A stretch of DNA of 44,281 bases from an uncultured Clostridia bacterium. GTDB lineage: Bacteria > Bacillota > Clostridia > TANB77 > CAG-508. Positions within the stretch are counted from its first letter, which is position 1, and each line of letters starts with the position of its first letter. The stretch spans positions 1 through 44,281 of the forward strand of contig CALXBW010000013.1 in assembly GCA_944386645.1 (NCBI GenBank), read 5' to 3'. The notes below the pieces were generated by a model, which saw nothing but the letters and a program-made list of their open reading frames with translations, was not told the origin of the DNA and searched no databases. The position numbers and the translations under genes were made by a program. Shown here piece after piece: positions 25,633 through 33,615 of this stretch.

Positions 25633-27265
25633 TATATTATTATTAACAAAAATATTTTTAAAGACCTCTATATTTAGAAATATTAGTAGTTCTAACCAAG
25701 AAAATAAAAAAAATATATTTAAAGCATTAGGAATTATATTAATTGGTATATATGTAGTTGCAGTATTTGGATTTTTGAGTTATCAGATGATAGATATGTT
25801 AAATCAAATGAATCAAGCATCACTATTTTTAGGTTTATGGTTATTATCTACAGCTGTATTAATACTAATACAAGCAATAGCTTCTAGTATGAATTTATTC
25901 TATTTTTCGAAAGATATAGAAAATGTGTTGCCATTACCAATAAAGCCATATCAAATTTTAGTTGCAAAATTTAATGTGTTATTAATAACAGAGTATTTTA
26001 CAGTATTTATGTTTACATTAATACCTTTTATAATTTATGGAATTGTAACAGGAGCTGGACTATTATTTTATTTATATAGTGTTTTAATATTATTAGTATT
26101 TCCAATTATTCCAGCCTTGATATCATGTTTACTAGTTATGATTTTTATGAGTTTTTCAAAATTTGCAAAAAATAAAGATATGTTTCAAATTATTAGCATG
26201 TTTTTAATAATTGGATTTGTAATAATAGTTCAATTGTTTGCACAAAATAATACAGATACATCTCAAGAAGAGATGATACATATGTTAACACAAGCAAATG
26301 GATTAGTAGAGATGGTAGAAAAATATTTTATTACATTAAAACCAGCTGTAGATACTTTAGTAAATTATAGTAGTATTGCTGGAATTATATCATTTGGAGA
26401 ATTATTATTAATATCTATATTATTATATTTACTATTTATAGCATTATCACAAAAATTATATTTAAAAGGAGCAGTAGGAGCTTCTATTAGTGGCAAAAAG
26501 AGTAAGAGTATCAAAAATGAAAAGGGTACATATACAAATAAAAAAGTTTGGAGAAGTTATTTAAAAAAGGAAATGATAATGTTATTTAAAAATCCTATAT
26601 ATTTTATGCAGTGTGTGCTTCCAGCATTTTTATTACCAGTAATATTTGCTATAGTATTTTTTGCTGGTTCAGATGAAAGTTTAAAAGAAATAACTCAAAT
26701 GGCTATAAATCCAACAGTTGTGTTATGTGTTGCAATTGGAATAAATACTTTTTTACTTTCAATGATATTTATATCAGTTACTGCTATATCAAGAGATGGG
26801 CAAAATGCAGTTTTTATGAAATATATACCAGTTCCTTTATACAAACAAATTATATATAAATGTTTACCATCAATTATAATAAGTATTATACCAATTGTAT
26901 TTGTTATTGTTGCTATATCATATCTTTTAAATTATTATAATGTTTTATTTATAATATATAGTTTAATTATTTCAATTTTAATAAGTATATTATATTCATA
27001 TTTAATGATAATCGTAGATTTGAAAAGACCTAAATTAAATTGGGATACTGAATATGCTGTTGTTAAACAGAATTTTAATATGATATTTTGTTTTGCATTT
27101 TCAATTGCAATGATAATAATTATATGTGTAATGGGTGGAACTTTAGCAAATTTTGATATAAATATTGTTGCATTAGTTAGTTCAGTAGTTTTATTATTTT
27201 TAATATATTTAGTAGATAAGTATTTTAGGGTAAAAAGTGATAGATTATTAGATAAAATAACATAA
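25625..27265 (+). CDS. ABC-2-type exporter permease
   Basis: A 546-aa polytopic membrane protein with about 12 hydrophobic segments, resembling the 'putative ABC exporter' permeases of Firmicutes that pair with a separate ATPase. Conserved-looking cytoplasmic pieces are N-V-L-P-L-P-I-K-P-Y-Q-I-L near residue 100 and I-S-R-D-G-Q-N-A near 385. It overlaps the ATPase gene by 8 bp, so translation is coupled. The substrate is unknown. With the upstream frameshift it may have no energising subunit. Confidence 0.8.
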   Translation: MNNILLLTKIFLKTSIFRNISSSNQENKKNIFKALGIILIGIYVVAVFGFLSYQMIDMLNQMNQASLFLGLWLLSTAVLILIQAIASSMNLFYFSKDIENVLPLPIKPYQILVAKFNVLLITEYFTVFMFTLIPFIIYGIVTGAGLLFYLYSVLILLVFPIIPALISCLLVMIFMSFSKFAKNKDMFQIISMFLIIGFVIIVQLFAQNNTDTSQEEMIHMLTQANGLVEMVEKYFITLKPAVDTLVNYSSIAGIISFGELLLISILLYLLFIALSQKLYLKGAVGASISGKKSKSIKNEKGTYTNKKVWRSYLKKEMIMLFKNPIYFMQCVLPAFLLPVIFAIVFFAGSDESLKEITQMAINPTVVLCVAIGINTFLLSMIFISVTAISRDGQNAVFMKYIPVPLYKQIIYKCLPSIIISIIPIVFVIVAISYLLNYYNVLFIIYSLIISILISILYSYLMIIVDLKRPKLNWDTEYAVVKQNFNMIFCFAFSIAMIIIICVMGGTLANFDINIVALVSSVVLLFLIYLVDKYFRVKSDRLLDKIT

Positions 27266-27293
27266 TGAATATATTAAAATATCATGAAAAATA

Positions 27294-27333
27294 CACCTCC
27301 CAATGTTAGATTTTTTGTCTAACATTGGGGGTG
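27294..27333. terminator. Terminator hairpin between convergent genes
   Basis: A 16-bp stem with one bulge (27294-27310 with 27318-27333) between the permease (+) and spoVT (-). The T tract is clearer for leftward transcription (complement of GAAAAATA at 27286-27293), so it probably serves both strands. Confidence 0.65.
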
Positions 27334-27369
27334 CACTTCAATCTTTGGTTTTTCTTATTTTTTAAACAA

Positions 27370-27924
27370 TTATAATTCCATTTGGCTACCTAGAAAACCA
27401 GCAGCCGATTGGACAACTTTTAATTCTACATCACCCATTTTTGTATTTTTATCCTTAGATATTAATATTATACTTCCAATACTATCACCTTGTGAAATTA
27501 TTGGATAGACTACTTGAGAATTATATTTTCTTTCCTTATTATCATTTTGTGTTATAGGTAAAGCTATTTCATTATTTTCCTTACTAGTATATATTTCTTT
27601 ATTGTCCATTATATCTTCAATTTCTGGGCTTAAATTTTGTTGTAAAAATTCTTTCTTAGGAGCACCAGAAACTGCAATAACTGTATCTTTATCTGTTATA
27701 CAGGCTATATGACCAGTTGTTTTAGCTAAAGTTTCAGCATAATTTATTGCAAATTCAGATAATTCTCCGATAGGAGAATATTTTTTTAGTATTATTTCTC
27801 CATCTTTATCTGTAAAAATTTCTAATGGATCGCCTTCTTTTATTCTTAAAGTTTTTCTAATTTCTTTAGGAATAACAATTCTACCTAAATCATCAATTCT
27901 TCTTACTACTCCTGTTGCTTTCAA
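27370..27924 (-). CDS. spoVT: Stage V sporulation protein T (AbrB-family regulator)
   Basis: A 184-aa transcription factor. Residues 1-50 are an AbrB/MazE-type swapped-hairpin DNA-binding domain (A-T-G-V-V-R-R-I-D-D-L-G-R-I-V-I-P-K-E-I-R), and about 55-184 form the GAF-like domain typical of SpoVT. SpoVT modulates late forespore, sigma-G dependent genes in Bacillus and affects germination; gpr just upstream in this window belongs to that class of genes. ATG follows AAAGGAGG on the minus strand. Length matches the family (about 178-184). Confidence 0.94.
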   Translation of the reverse strand: MKATGVVRRIDDLGRIVIPKEIRKTLRIKEGDPLEIFTDKDGEIILKKYSPIGELSEFAINYAETLAKTTGHIACITDKDTVIAVSGAPKKEFLQQNLSPEIEDIMDNKEIYTSKENNEIALPITQNDNKERKYNSQVVYPIISQGDSIGSIILISKDKNTKMGDVELKVVQSAAGFLGSQMEL

Positions 27925-28037
27925 AATTTTACCTCCTTTTTCAATATTTATTATTATTATTAATTTTTATGAAAAAAATATTCATTATTTATTAAAAAAA
28001 GAAAAAAAGTGACAAAATATAATATTTGAGTATAATT

Positions 28038-28066
28038 ATCACAAAAGTAATTGATTTACATAAAAT
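28038..28066 (+). promoter_or_regulatory. Possible sigma-E-type promoter of the cotJ operon
   Basis: CATAAAAT (28059-28066) fits the mother-cell sigma-E -10 pattern CATAnnnT. About 15 bp upstream TCACAAA is a weak match to the -35. It lies 35 bp before the cotJA start. The Bacillus cotJ operon is sigma-E dependent, which supports but does not prove the call. Confidence 0.35.
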
Positions 28067-28100
28067 ATATTATAACTAAAATAAAGGAGGAAATGCAAAA

Positions 28101-28454
28101 ATGTATAGAAATTGCAAATGTAATAAATGTTATATGAACAGTAATAATAGCTGTGAAGATAATATTTACGAAAATATATGTGAAAATGTTCCAAATACAA
28201 TAAATTCAGATGATTATGATATGTGTGATTGTGGATTCGATGAAGAAGATAATCTATTTCCAAGAAATCCGATGTTTGGTCAAAGTTATGTTCCATGGCA
28301 TACTATGAATAAAACTTTTACACCAGAAGTTGGATTAAGAATGGGAACTATTTTTCCAGAATTAGTATCTCCATATCAACCATGTCAATCCATGGAAGAA
28401 ATAGCATATATAGCATCGACAAATAAAATTGGAAGGGGATGTAATAATGGATAA
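28101..28454 (+). CDS. cotJA: Spore coat-associated protein CotJA
   Basis: A 117-aa protein whose C-terminal half carries the CotJA domain: S-Y-V-P-W-H-T-M-N-K-T-F-T-P-E-V-G-L, M-G-T-I-F-P-E-L-V-S-P-Y. The first ~55 residues are a Cys/Asn/Asp-rich extension (C6, C8, C11 and more) not present in short CotJA proteins. RBS AAAGGAGGAAA. First gene of cotJA-cotJB-cotJC, which encodes an inner-coat complex made in the mother cell. It overlaps cotJB by 8 bp. Confidence 0.9.
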   Translation: MYRNCKCNKCYMNSNNSCEDNIYENICENVPNTINSDDYDMCDCGFDEEDNLFPRNPMFGQSYVPWHTMNKTFTPEVGLRMGTIFPELVSPYQPCQSMEEIAYIASTNKIGRGCNNG

Positions 28455-28758
28455 TAATATAAATGAATGTACAGATAATTGTCAAAGAGATAATTGCTCG
28501 TGTAATAATGACAATATGAGGGAACAAATGTTAATGAAAATAAAAGAATTAAATTTTGCAATAATAGAATTAGGTTTATACTTAGATACACATCCAGATG
28601 ATCAAAGAGCGTTATGTATGCATAGGGAATATTGCAAAAAATTAAAAGAATTAAAAGATAAATATCAAAAAGTTTATGGACCACTAACTATATTCTTTCC
28701 TTGTAATAAGTGGAGATGGTTGGAGGAACCATGGCCATGGGAAGGAGGATGTTATTAA
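28447..28758 (+). CDS. cotJB: Spore coat protein CotJB
   Basis: A 103-aa protein with the CotJB core I-K-E-L-N-F-A-I-I-E-L-G-L-Y-L-D-T-H-P-D-D and the C-terminal signature P-W-P-W-E-G-G. A Cys/Asn-rich stretch (about 7-24) precedes it. ATG 28447 is chosen because GGAAGGGG lies upstream. It ends one base before the cotJC ATG, with GGAGG of its own last codons serving as the cotJC RBS. Confidence 0.92.
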   Translation: MDNNINECTDNCQRDNCSCNNDNMREQMLMKIKELNFAIIELGLYLDTHPDDQRALCMHREYCKKLKELKDKYQKVYGPLTIFFPCNKWRWLEEPWPWEGGCY

Positions 28759-28965
28759 ATGTGGGTTTATAAAAAAATGTTAGAATATCCTATTAGAATA
28801 AAAAATACAAATCCAAAATTAGCTAAATTTATAATATCTCAGTATGGAGGACCAGATGGAGAATTAGCTGCATCACTTAGATATTTATCACAAAGATTTG
28901 CTATGCCAGATGAAAAGGCAAAGGCTATATTAAATGATATAGGAACAGAAGAATATGTACCATAA
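28759..28965 (+). pseudogene. cotJC: cotJC, 5' half (interrupted manganese-catalase coat protein)
   Basis: The frame encodes residues 1-65 of CotJC, nearly identical to the family consensus as I recall it (R-I-K-N-T-N-P-K-L-A-K-F-I, Y-G-G-P-D-G-E-L-A-A-S-L), including metal ligand Glu35. After N-D-I-G-T-E-E it runs into three foreign residues (Y-V-P) and a stop. The true continuation, L-A-H-L-E-M-V-G, is found at 38613. The break falls inside the ExxH ligand motif (Glu65...His68). I mark it as a broken gene, but it is probably a reversibly interrupted one: both halves are intact and join in frame through the shared repeat. Confidence 0.95.
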
Positions 28966-28966
28966 T
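28945..28966 (+). repeat. attL: core direct repeat plus right arm of the element
   Basis: ACAGAAGAAT at 28945-28954 is identical to 38604-38613. It is followed, inside the element, by TGTACCATAAT (28956-28966), the exact complement of the arm at 38596-38606 next to the other core. The codon phase of the core (ACA GAA GAA) is the same in both cotJC halves. Confidence 0.88.
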
Positions 28967-29007
28967 GGTGTAAATAGTTAAAAAATTATTATAAATTTGT
29001 ATTAACG

Positions 29008-29032
29008 AATAGTTGATATAGTATTAACTATT
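29008..29032. promoter_or_regulatory. Operator-like inverted repeat upstream of the aldo/keto reductase
   Basis: AATAGTTGATA (29008-29018) and TATTAACTATT (29022-29032) form an 11-bp dyad with one mismatch and a 3-bp spacer, about 100 bp before the reductase start. I found no convincing -35/-10 pair beside it. Confidence 0.4.
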
Positions 29033-29131
29033 TAGAAATTCCTTATTAATTGCATTAATAATATAATATAAATGTTAAAAATGAAGATAAATATTAAATA
29101 AAGTTAATAAAGAAATAAGGAGGATTTTATT

Positions 29132-29977
29132 ATGAGAACATTAAAATTAAATAATGGTATATCAATGCCAGTTTTGGGATTAGGAACATTTATGATGAAA
29201 CCTAATGAAGCAGAAGAAGCAGTATATAATGCACTAAAAAGCGGTTATAGACTTATTGATACAGCAAATGCTTATATGAATGAAAGAGCTGTAGGAAGAG
29301 GAATAAAGAAAAGTGGAGTACCAAGAGAGGAAATATTTTTGGAGTCAAAATTATGGCCAACAGTTTATACAAAAAATACAGCTGTTGATGAAATGCTTGA
29401 AAGATTAGGAGTAGATTATGTTGATTTATTACTTCTTCATCAACCAGCAGGAGATTATTTAGCAGGTTATAAAACAATGGAGAAGGCAGTTAAAGAAGGT
29501 AAAGTAAAAGCAATAGGATTATCAAATTTCGAAGGAAAGCCTTTAGAAGAAATACTTAATAATTGTGAAATTAAACCTACAGTAATTCAAGTTGAAGCAC
29601 ATCCATATTATCCACAAAATGAATTAAAAGAAATAATAAAAAAAGATGATATTCATATTCAAGCTTGGTATCCACTTGGACATGGTGATAAGAGTTTAAT
29701 TGAAGAACCAATCTTTACAGAACTTGCAAAAAAATATGGAAAATCAAATGCACAAATCATACTAAGATGGCATATACAACAAGGAAATATAGTTATTCCT
29801 GGAAGTAAAAATCCAGAACATATTAAGGATAATGCAAATATATTTGATTTTGAATTAACAGATGATGAAATGAATAGAATAGCAAAAATTAATAAAAATA
29901 CGAGATATTATATTCCAAATCCACAATTAACAGCAAGTTATGCAACAATGGAATTAAATCCTGAAGCAGATGTATAA
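29132..29977 (+). CDS. Aldo/keto reductase
   Basis: A 281-aa NADPH-dependent oxidoreductase with a TIM barrel. The catalytic tetrad is complete: Asp43, Tyr48, Lys73 and His103. Family motifs M-P-V-L-G-L-G-T-F, G-Y-R-L-I-D-T-A-N-A-Y and the cofactor loop V-I-P-G-S-K-N-P-E-H are present. It reduces aldehydes or ketones; the substrate is unknown. AAGGAGG lies 9 bp before ATG. First gene inside the cotJC element, transcribed in the same direction as cotJ. Codon use is like the chromosome. Confidence 0.93.
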   Translation: MRTLKLNNGISMPVLGLGTFMMKPNEAEEAVYNALKSGYRLIDTANAYMNERAVGRGIKKSGVPREEIFLESKLWPTVYTKNTAVDEMLERLGVDYVDLLLLHQPAGDYLAGYKTMEKAVKEGKVKAIGLSNFEGKPLEEILNNCEIKPTVIQVEAHPYYPQNELKEIIKKDDIHIQAWYPLGHGDKSLIEEPIFTELAKKYGKSNAQIILRWHIQQGNIVIPGSKNPEHIKDNANIFDFELTDDEMNRIAKINKNTRYYIPNPQLTASYATMELNPEADV

Positions 29978-30043
29978 GTAGAAGAGTGGGTTATAAGCAT
30001 ACAAGTACATTTATACAATTTTTAAAAATATAGTACTAAAAAT

Positions 30044-30132
30044 GTAGGGGGGCGAACGGTGTTCGCTCGAACCAACAAGGACTTACTAAAGAATAAAATA
30101 TTTTCATCTAGAAAATTGCCTTATAACCCTAC
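30044..30132. repeat. MITE-like repeat family A, copy 2
   Basis: An 89-bp segment with GTAGGG at the left, CCCTAC at the right, and the left-end hairpin GGGCGAAC-GGT-GTTCGCTC. The end ATAACCCTAC matches copy 1 (521-648); the middle differs. Confidence 0.6.
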
Positions 30133-30153
30133 AAGAGCATAAATCAAGTTATC

Positions 30154-30251
30154 AAAAATTAATATATTATTTTATCGGTCTCACATGCTTCGTAAGTATG
30201 AGCTTACGATGTACAACTACCTCGACTGTCAAAAATAATATATTAATTTTT
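30154..30251. repeat. MITE-like repeat family B, copy 2
   Basis: Terminal inverted repeats of 20 bp (30154-30173 with 30232-30251) and the internal GCTTACGATGTACAACTAC shared with copy 1 at 24733-24825. Two substitutions in the left hairpin arm make its stem less perfect than in copy 1. Confidence 0.8.
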
Positions 30252-30274
30252 TTGGCTAATTATAGGTGCAAGCC

Positions 30275-30318
30275 AAAACTATTCATTCTTCACCGCAACC
30301 GAAGGTTGCAGACATAAC
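30275..30318. repeat. Repeat module shared with the right half of family A copy 1
   Basis: AAAACTATTCATTCTTCAC, then CGCAACC-GAA-GGTTGCAG and GACATAAC. The same pieces occur at 565-642, where the TATTCAT array separates them. It lies 12 bp past the merR stop codon, so its small hairpin could help end merR transcription. Confidence 0.6.
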
Positions 30319-30329
30319 TATATAGTTAA

Positions 30330-30734
30330 TTATATATCTTCATCGATATCAACTAGATTACTAATGTATTTTGTTTTTCCACTTAAAACATCATTATAAA
30401 ATCCTTGCTTCCAATCAATATAATCAATACTTTTTTGTAACTCTTGTTGTTTTTTTATTAACTCTTGTTTTTTGATTGCAAGAATTTCTTGCCTTTGAGG
30501 TATTGTTGATTGACCTTTTAAGCATAAATCTAAATATTCCTTCATTTCAGCGATACTCATGCCACAATTTTTTAAACAAGATAGAGAATTAATCCATGCA
30601 ATGTTGTTATCACTAAATACACGATAATTATTTTTATTCCTTTTAACATTAGGTATAAGACCTTCATTACAATAATACTTTAGAGTTTCATAAGGCATTC
30701 CAACTTTTTCACAAGTTTCCTTCATTGAATACAT
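30330..30734 (-). CDS. MerR-family transcriptional regulator
   Basis: A 134-aa regulator. The N-terminal winged helix-turn-helix is typical (T-C-E-K-V-G-M-P-Y-E-T-L-K-Y-Y, then G-L-I-P-N-V-K-R, Y-R-V-F-S-D-N-N), followed by the dimerisation coiled coil (about 80-115). No Cys cluster for metal binding is seen at the C-terminus; this is the subgroup next to oxidoreductase genes. The ATG at 30734 has GGAGG; the GTG-type extension upstream overlaps the RBS. It is divergent from a promoter of MerR type (30807) and from the row of decayed redox genes it presumably once controlled. Confidence 0.88.
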   Translation of the reverse strand: MYSMKETCEKVGMPYETLKYYCNEGLIPNVKRNKNNYRVFSDNNIAWINSLSCLKNCGMSIAEMKEYLDLCLKGQSTIPQRQEILAIKKQELIKKQQELQKSIDYIDWKQGFYNDVLSGKTKYISNLVDIDEDI

Positions 30735-30806
30735 AAAAAAACCTCCATTCAAACAATTAGTACTCTAATAAAAATTTATTTTTTAATATAAAATTAAAAA
30801 AAAGTA

Positions 30807-30837
30807 TTGACCGATAGTTACTACCGACAAATATAAT
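30807..30837 (+). promoter_or_regulatory. MerR-activated promoter with 19-bp spacer
   Basis: TTGACC (30807-30812) and a perfect TATAAT (30832-30837) are 19 bp apart, two more than optimal, with a partial dyad (CCGATAGT / ACTACCGA) in the spacer. This is the standard MerR activation geometry, facing away from the merR gene. Its downstream genes are all broken. Confidence 0.7.
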
Positions 30838-30951
30838 TATAGTGTAGAAAATTAAATAAGTCAATCAAAAATTAATTTAAAAAAAAGAAAGGATGAAAAT
30901 ATTATGAATTGGATATTTAGTAAGAGTAAATAAATATAAGGAGGAATTTAG

Positions 30952-31210
30952 ATGAATAAGGTATTAGTTATTTATTATAGCTTTACAGGTAATAGTAAGT
31001 TGAATTAACAAATTATAGAAATTGAAGAATATAAATAGGAGGATAAAAATATGGGGAAAAAGTTCATCAGATAGTATTGAAGGAAGTATGACAGATATTA
31101 GAAATTCAGCACAAGGAGCAAATATATTAGATGGACTTAGATTGTTTGGTTCAAGTGTTGCATCTAGTAGAAGTGCAATTCAAGATTGGCTATCAGAATT
31201 AGGTTTTTAA
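30952..31210 (+). pseudogene. Flavodoxin, internally deleted
   Basis: ATG 30952 (AAGGAGG upstream) encodes K-V-L-V-I-Y-Y-S-F-T-G-N-S-K, the FMN phosphate-binding start of a flavodoxin, and stops at 31008. From about 31049 another frame encodes the flavodoxin C-terminus (I-W-G-K-S-S-S-D-S-I-E-G-S, then A-N-I-L-D-G-L-R-L and W-L-S-E-L-G-F). The ~100 middle residues are gone. A nine-codon ORF with its own RBS (30904-30933) precedes it and may be the remnant of a further gene. Confidence 0.75.
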
Positions 31211-31220
31211 GGAGTAAGAG

Positions 31221-31391
31221 ATGAAAAAAGTAAAAATAATAGTAGATATTTTGATGACAATATTATTTATCTTGCTTATGTGTAATCAGCTAACTGGAAT
31301 ATTTGCACACGAAGTATTAGGAGTAAGTGTAATTAAAGATAATGATGTAGATTTTATTTTAGCAGTAGGAGGAGGTTCTGTAGTAGATTAA
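31221..31391 (+). pseudogene. Fused fragments: DUF4405-like start and iron alcohol dehydrogenase piece
   Basis: A 56-codon frame. Residues 1-36 look like the start of a DUF4405 membrane protein (a hydrophobic helix ending Q-L-T-G-I-F-A-H-E-V-L-G). Residues 37-56 are an internal piece of an iron-containing alcohol dehydrogenase (V-D-F-I-L-A-V-G-G-G-S-V-V-D, NAD-binding). Downstream, 31392-31430 reads E-I-D-L-P-T-T-L-T-E-I in another frame, like the C-terminal LPTTL block of the same dehydrogenase. Two deletions therefore joined three gene parts. Confidence 0.6.
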
Positions 31392-31421
31392 GGAGATAGA
31401 CTTACCAACAACACTTACTGA

Positions 31422-32252
31422 AATATTGTAGATGAGTATTACAAAGATGGATATGATCAAAATAGTGTATTTACATTACAATCAACATCAAAAAGTATTA
31501 CATCTGCTATTTTAGGAATTGCTATTGATAAAGGATATATAGAAAGTGTAAATGTACCAATATCTAATTATTTTCCACAAATACTAGAGTCTGACAGTGA
31601 ATATAAAAAACAAATTACTATATGGAATTTACTTACTCACACAACAGGATTAGATGTAAGCGATACCGCAAATTGGGATGAATGGTTAGCTTCTGATAAT
31701 TGGGTAGATTATGTATTAGATAGACCTGCAACATCAAGTCCAGGAACAGTATTTAATTATTTTACAGGAAATACACATTTATTATCAGCAATAATACAAC
31801 AAGCAACAGGAAAAACTGCATATGAATTTGGAAAAGAATATCTATTTGATCCACTTGATATTGATAGTGTATAGTGTGGAACAGATCCTCAAGGAATTTC
31901 AGATGGTGGTAATGGATTTGCGATGAATGCATATGATATGGATAAAATTGGAGAGTTATATCTAAATAATGGAGTTTGGAATGGTAAGCAAATAATTTCA
32001 GAACAATGGATTAGAGATTCAACAAGTGTTCAATTTACTAGATCATCGGGATCAGCAAATTACGGATATCAATGGTGGGTAAGAACATTTGGGGAACAAA
32101 ACTATCCTGCATATTTTGCACAAGGACATTGGGGACAATATATTTTTGTAGTACCGGATTTAAAGTTAGTTGTTGTTTTTGCAAGTCATTATGAAGGAAG
32201 TTCAAGTATTTATTGGAGATTAATGAATAATATTGTAAACGCTTGTGATTAA
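31422..32252 (+). pseudogene. Serine hydrolase (beta-lactamase/PBP4* family), N-truncated with an in-frame stop
   Basis: One frame from about 31422 carries the class C-type S-x-x-K motif (S-T-S-K-S), L-L-T-H-T-T-G, Y-F-T-G-N in the Y-x-N position, then TAG at 31872-31874, and continues to 32252 with D-P-Q-G-I-S-D-G-G-N-G-F, Y-G-Y-Q-W-W and A-Q-G-H-W-G-Q-Y. The signal peptide and start are missing. The stop most simply arose from CAG to TAG or from the usual TGG region. The 3' part alone (31923-32252) has no RBS. Confidence 0.85.
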
Positions 32253-32346
32253 ACAATAAAATCACTAAAATTTGAAAAAATTGACAAGGAAAAATATAAA
32301 TAATAAAAATAAAAATGGATAGAATAAATTTTGATGGAGGTATAGT

Positions 32347-32397
32347 GTGAAAAACTTGTTTTTCACATTATTAGCTACAATCGCTGTGGTTATTTAA
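32347..32397 (+). CDS. Short hydrophobic leader ORF upstream of the surface-protein gene
   Basis: GTG 32347 with GATGGAGG 6 bp upstream starts a 16-codon frame (M-K-N-L-F-F-T-L-L-A-T-I-A-V-V-I). It looks like the first residues of a signal peptide. It is either a small membrane peptide, a leader, or the remnant of a secreted protein gene cut just after its start. A small hairpin (GAGCGATAATTAGCTC, 32411-32426) separates it from the next RBS. Confidence 0.35.
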   Translation: MKNLFFTLLATIAVVI

Positions 32398-32440
32398 TAA
32401 ATTTTTGTTAGAGCGATAATTAGCTCGAATGGAGGTTAAA

Positions 32441-33577
32441 ATGAAAAAAACAACAAAATTTATTCTATTTTTTATAGCTATAGCTATATTTACAATAATT
32501 ACACCTAATTTAAGTAATGCTCAAAGGGTTGCAAATAACGAAGAAACTTTAAATAGTGAAGTATCAGCTGCAGATCCAGGAGAAACTATTACATTGCAAA
32601 ATGATATAACAGTTACAAAACCTATAGTAATTGCAAAAGAATTAACAATTGACGGTAATGGTCATAATATTGTAGGTTCTAATGATTGGACATCAACTTC
32701 TGGAAATCAAACAATGTTTACAGCACAATTATCTGATGCTAAGCTTACACTTAAAAATATCAATTTAAGAAATGGTCCTAAATATGGTGTGCAATCTTAT
32801 GACGGAGCAACAGTAATTTTAGATAATGTATCAATATCAGGTTTCAGATATGGTGGTGTACTTGCAAATGGTGGTAAAGTAGAGGTTAGAAATTTACATT
32901 TAGGATTTAATGGAACAAACGAAAATAATGGTATTGAAATAGATAAGGGTGCATCTGCTACTAATAATCCAACATTAACAATGAATGGTGTATTAACATC
33001 TGAATCTAATGAAAATGTAATAAGACCTGCTGAAAATGGACATCTTACAGATTTCACAATAACAAATACCCAAAATACAACAAATAAAGTAGTAGTATCT
33101 GGAAATAAAGTAGTGTTAACAGATTCATCTGATAATGTTATTTCAGAAAGTACAATACCAGATAAAGCAACTCCAAGTGGAGATATTCAAAAACTTATTG
33201 TAACAATAATTACTAATGATAAGACAAATAAGATAACAGTGGATTCAGGAAAAACAATAACAGCTGATTTATTAAAGTCTCATATTGAATTAGAAGAAAA
33301 TTATATAATAGATGGTTTTTATAGAGACTCAAACTATACTACAGAATTTAATTTTGATGATCCAATAAATACAGATACAACTGTTTATGCAAAAATTTCT
33401 AAAGTAGAAACATCTATACCAGAAGAACAACCAGATCAAACACCAGAATCTGAAAATCAGGTGAAAGATGAAACACCAAAAACAGGTGTAGAAAGTCACT
33501 TAGAAATTGCAGTATTAACAATATTGTTAGCAACAGCAGCAATAATTGCTATAAGAAATAAAAATATAAAGGGATAG
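32441..33577 (+). CDS. Sortase-anchored surface protein (beta-helix plus InlB-type repeat)
   Basis: A 378-aa secreted protein. A signal peptide (1-29) is followed by about 200 residues with the repeated short strands of a right-handed parallel beta-helix (pectate-lyase/polymorphic-repeat type: T-I-D-G-N-G-H-N-I, L-K-N-I-N-L-R-N-G, V-I-L-D-N-V-S-I-S-G). About 245-310 resemble one Listeria-Bacteroides InlB B-repeat (G-F-Y-R-D-S-N-Y-T-T-E-F-N-F, then V-Y-A-K-I). An acidic Pro-rich linker leads to T-P-K-T-G (345-349), a membrane helix (356-372) and a positive tail: a cell-wall sorting signal of the (S/P/T)PKTG kind used by class B sortases. A class B sortase gene follows. Confidence 0.85.
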   Translation: MKKTTKFILFFIAIAIFTIITPNLSNAQRVANNEETLNSEVSAADPGETITLQNDITVTKPIVIAKELTIDGNGHNIVGSNDWTSTSGNQTMFTAQLSDAKLTLKNINLRNGPKYGVQSYDGATVILDNVSISGFRYGGVLANGGKVEVRNLHLGFNGTNENNGIEIDKGASATNNPTLTMNGVLTSESNENVIRPAENGHLTDFTITNTQNTTNKVVVSGNKVVLTDSSDNVISESTIPDKATPSGDIQKLIVTIITNDKTNKITVDSGKTITADLLKSHIELEENYIIDGFYRDSNYTTEFNFDDPINTDTTVYAKISKVETSIPEEQPDQTPESENQVKDETPKTGVESHLEIAVLTILLATAAIIAIRNKNIKG

Positions 33578-33600
33578 TCTAAAAAGTCTATCCTTTTATT
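33572..33600 (+). terminator. Intercistronic terminator/attenuator
   Basis: GGATAG (33572-33577) pairs with CTATCC (33588-33593) and is followed by TTTTATTATTA. It overlaps the stop codon of the surface-protein gene and precedes the sortase by only 16 bp, so it probably lowers sortase expression relative to substrate. Confidence 0.5.
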
Positions 33601-33615
33601 ATTAATGGTGAATAT

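Noticed and set aside
32281..32310. TTGACA as a promoter of the surface-protein gene
   Set aside because: The -35 is perfect, but only TAAAAA lies at 17 bp; evidence was too weak to list it as a feature.
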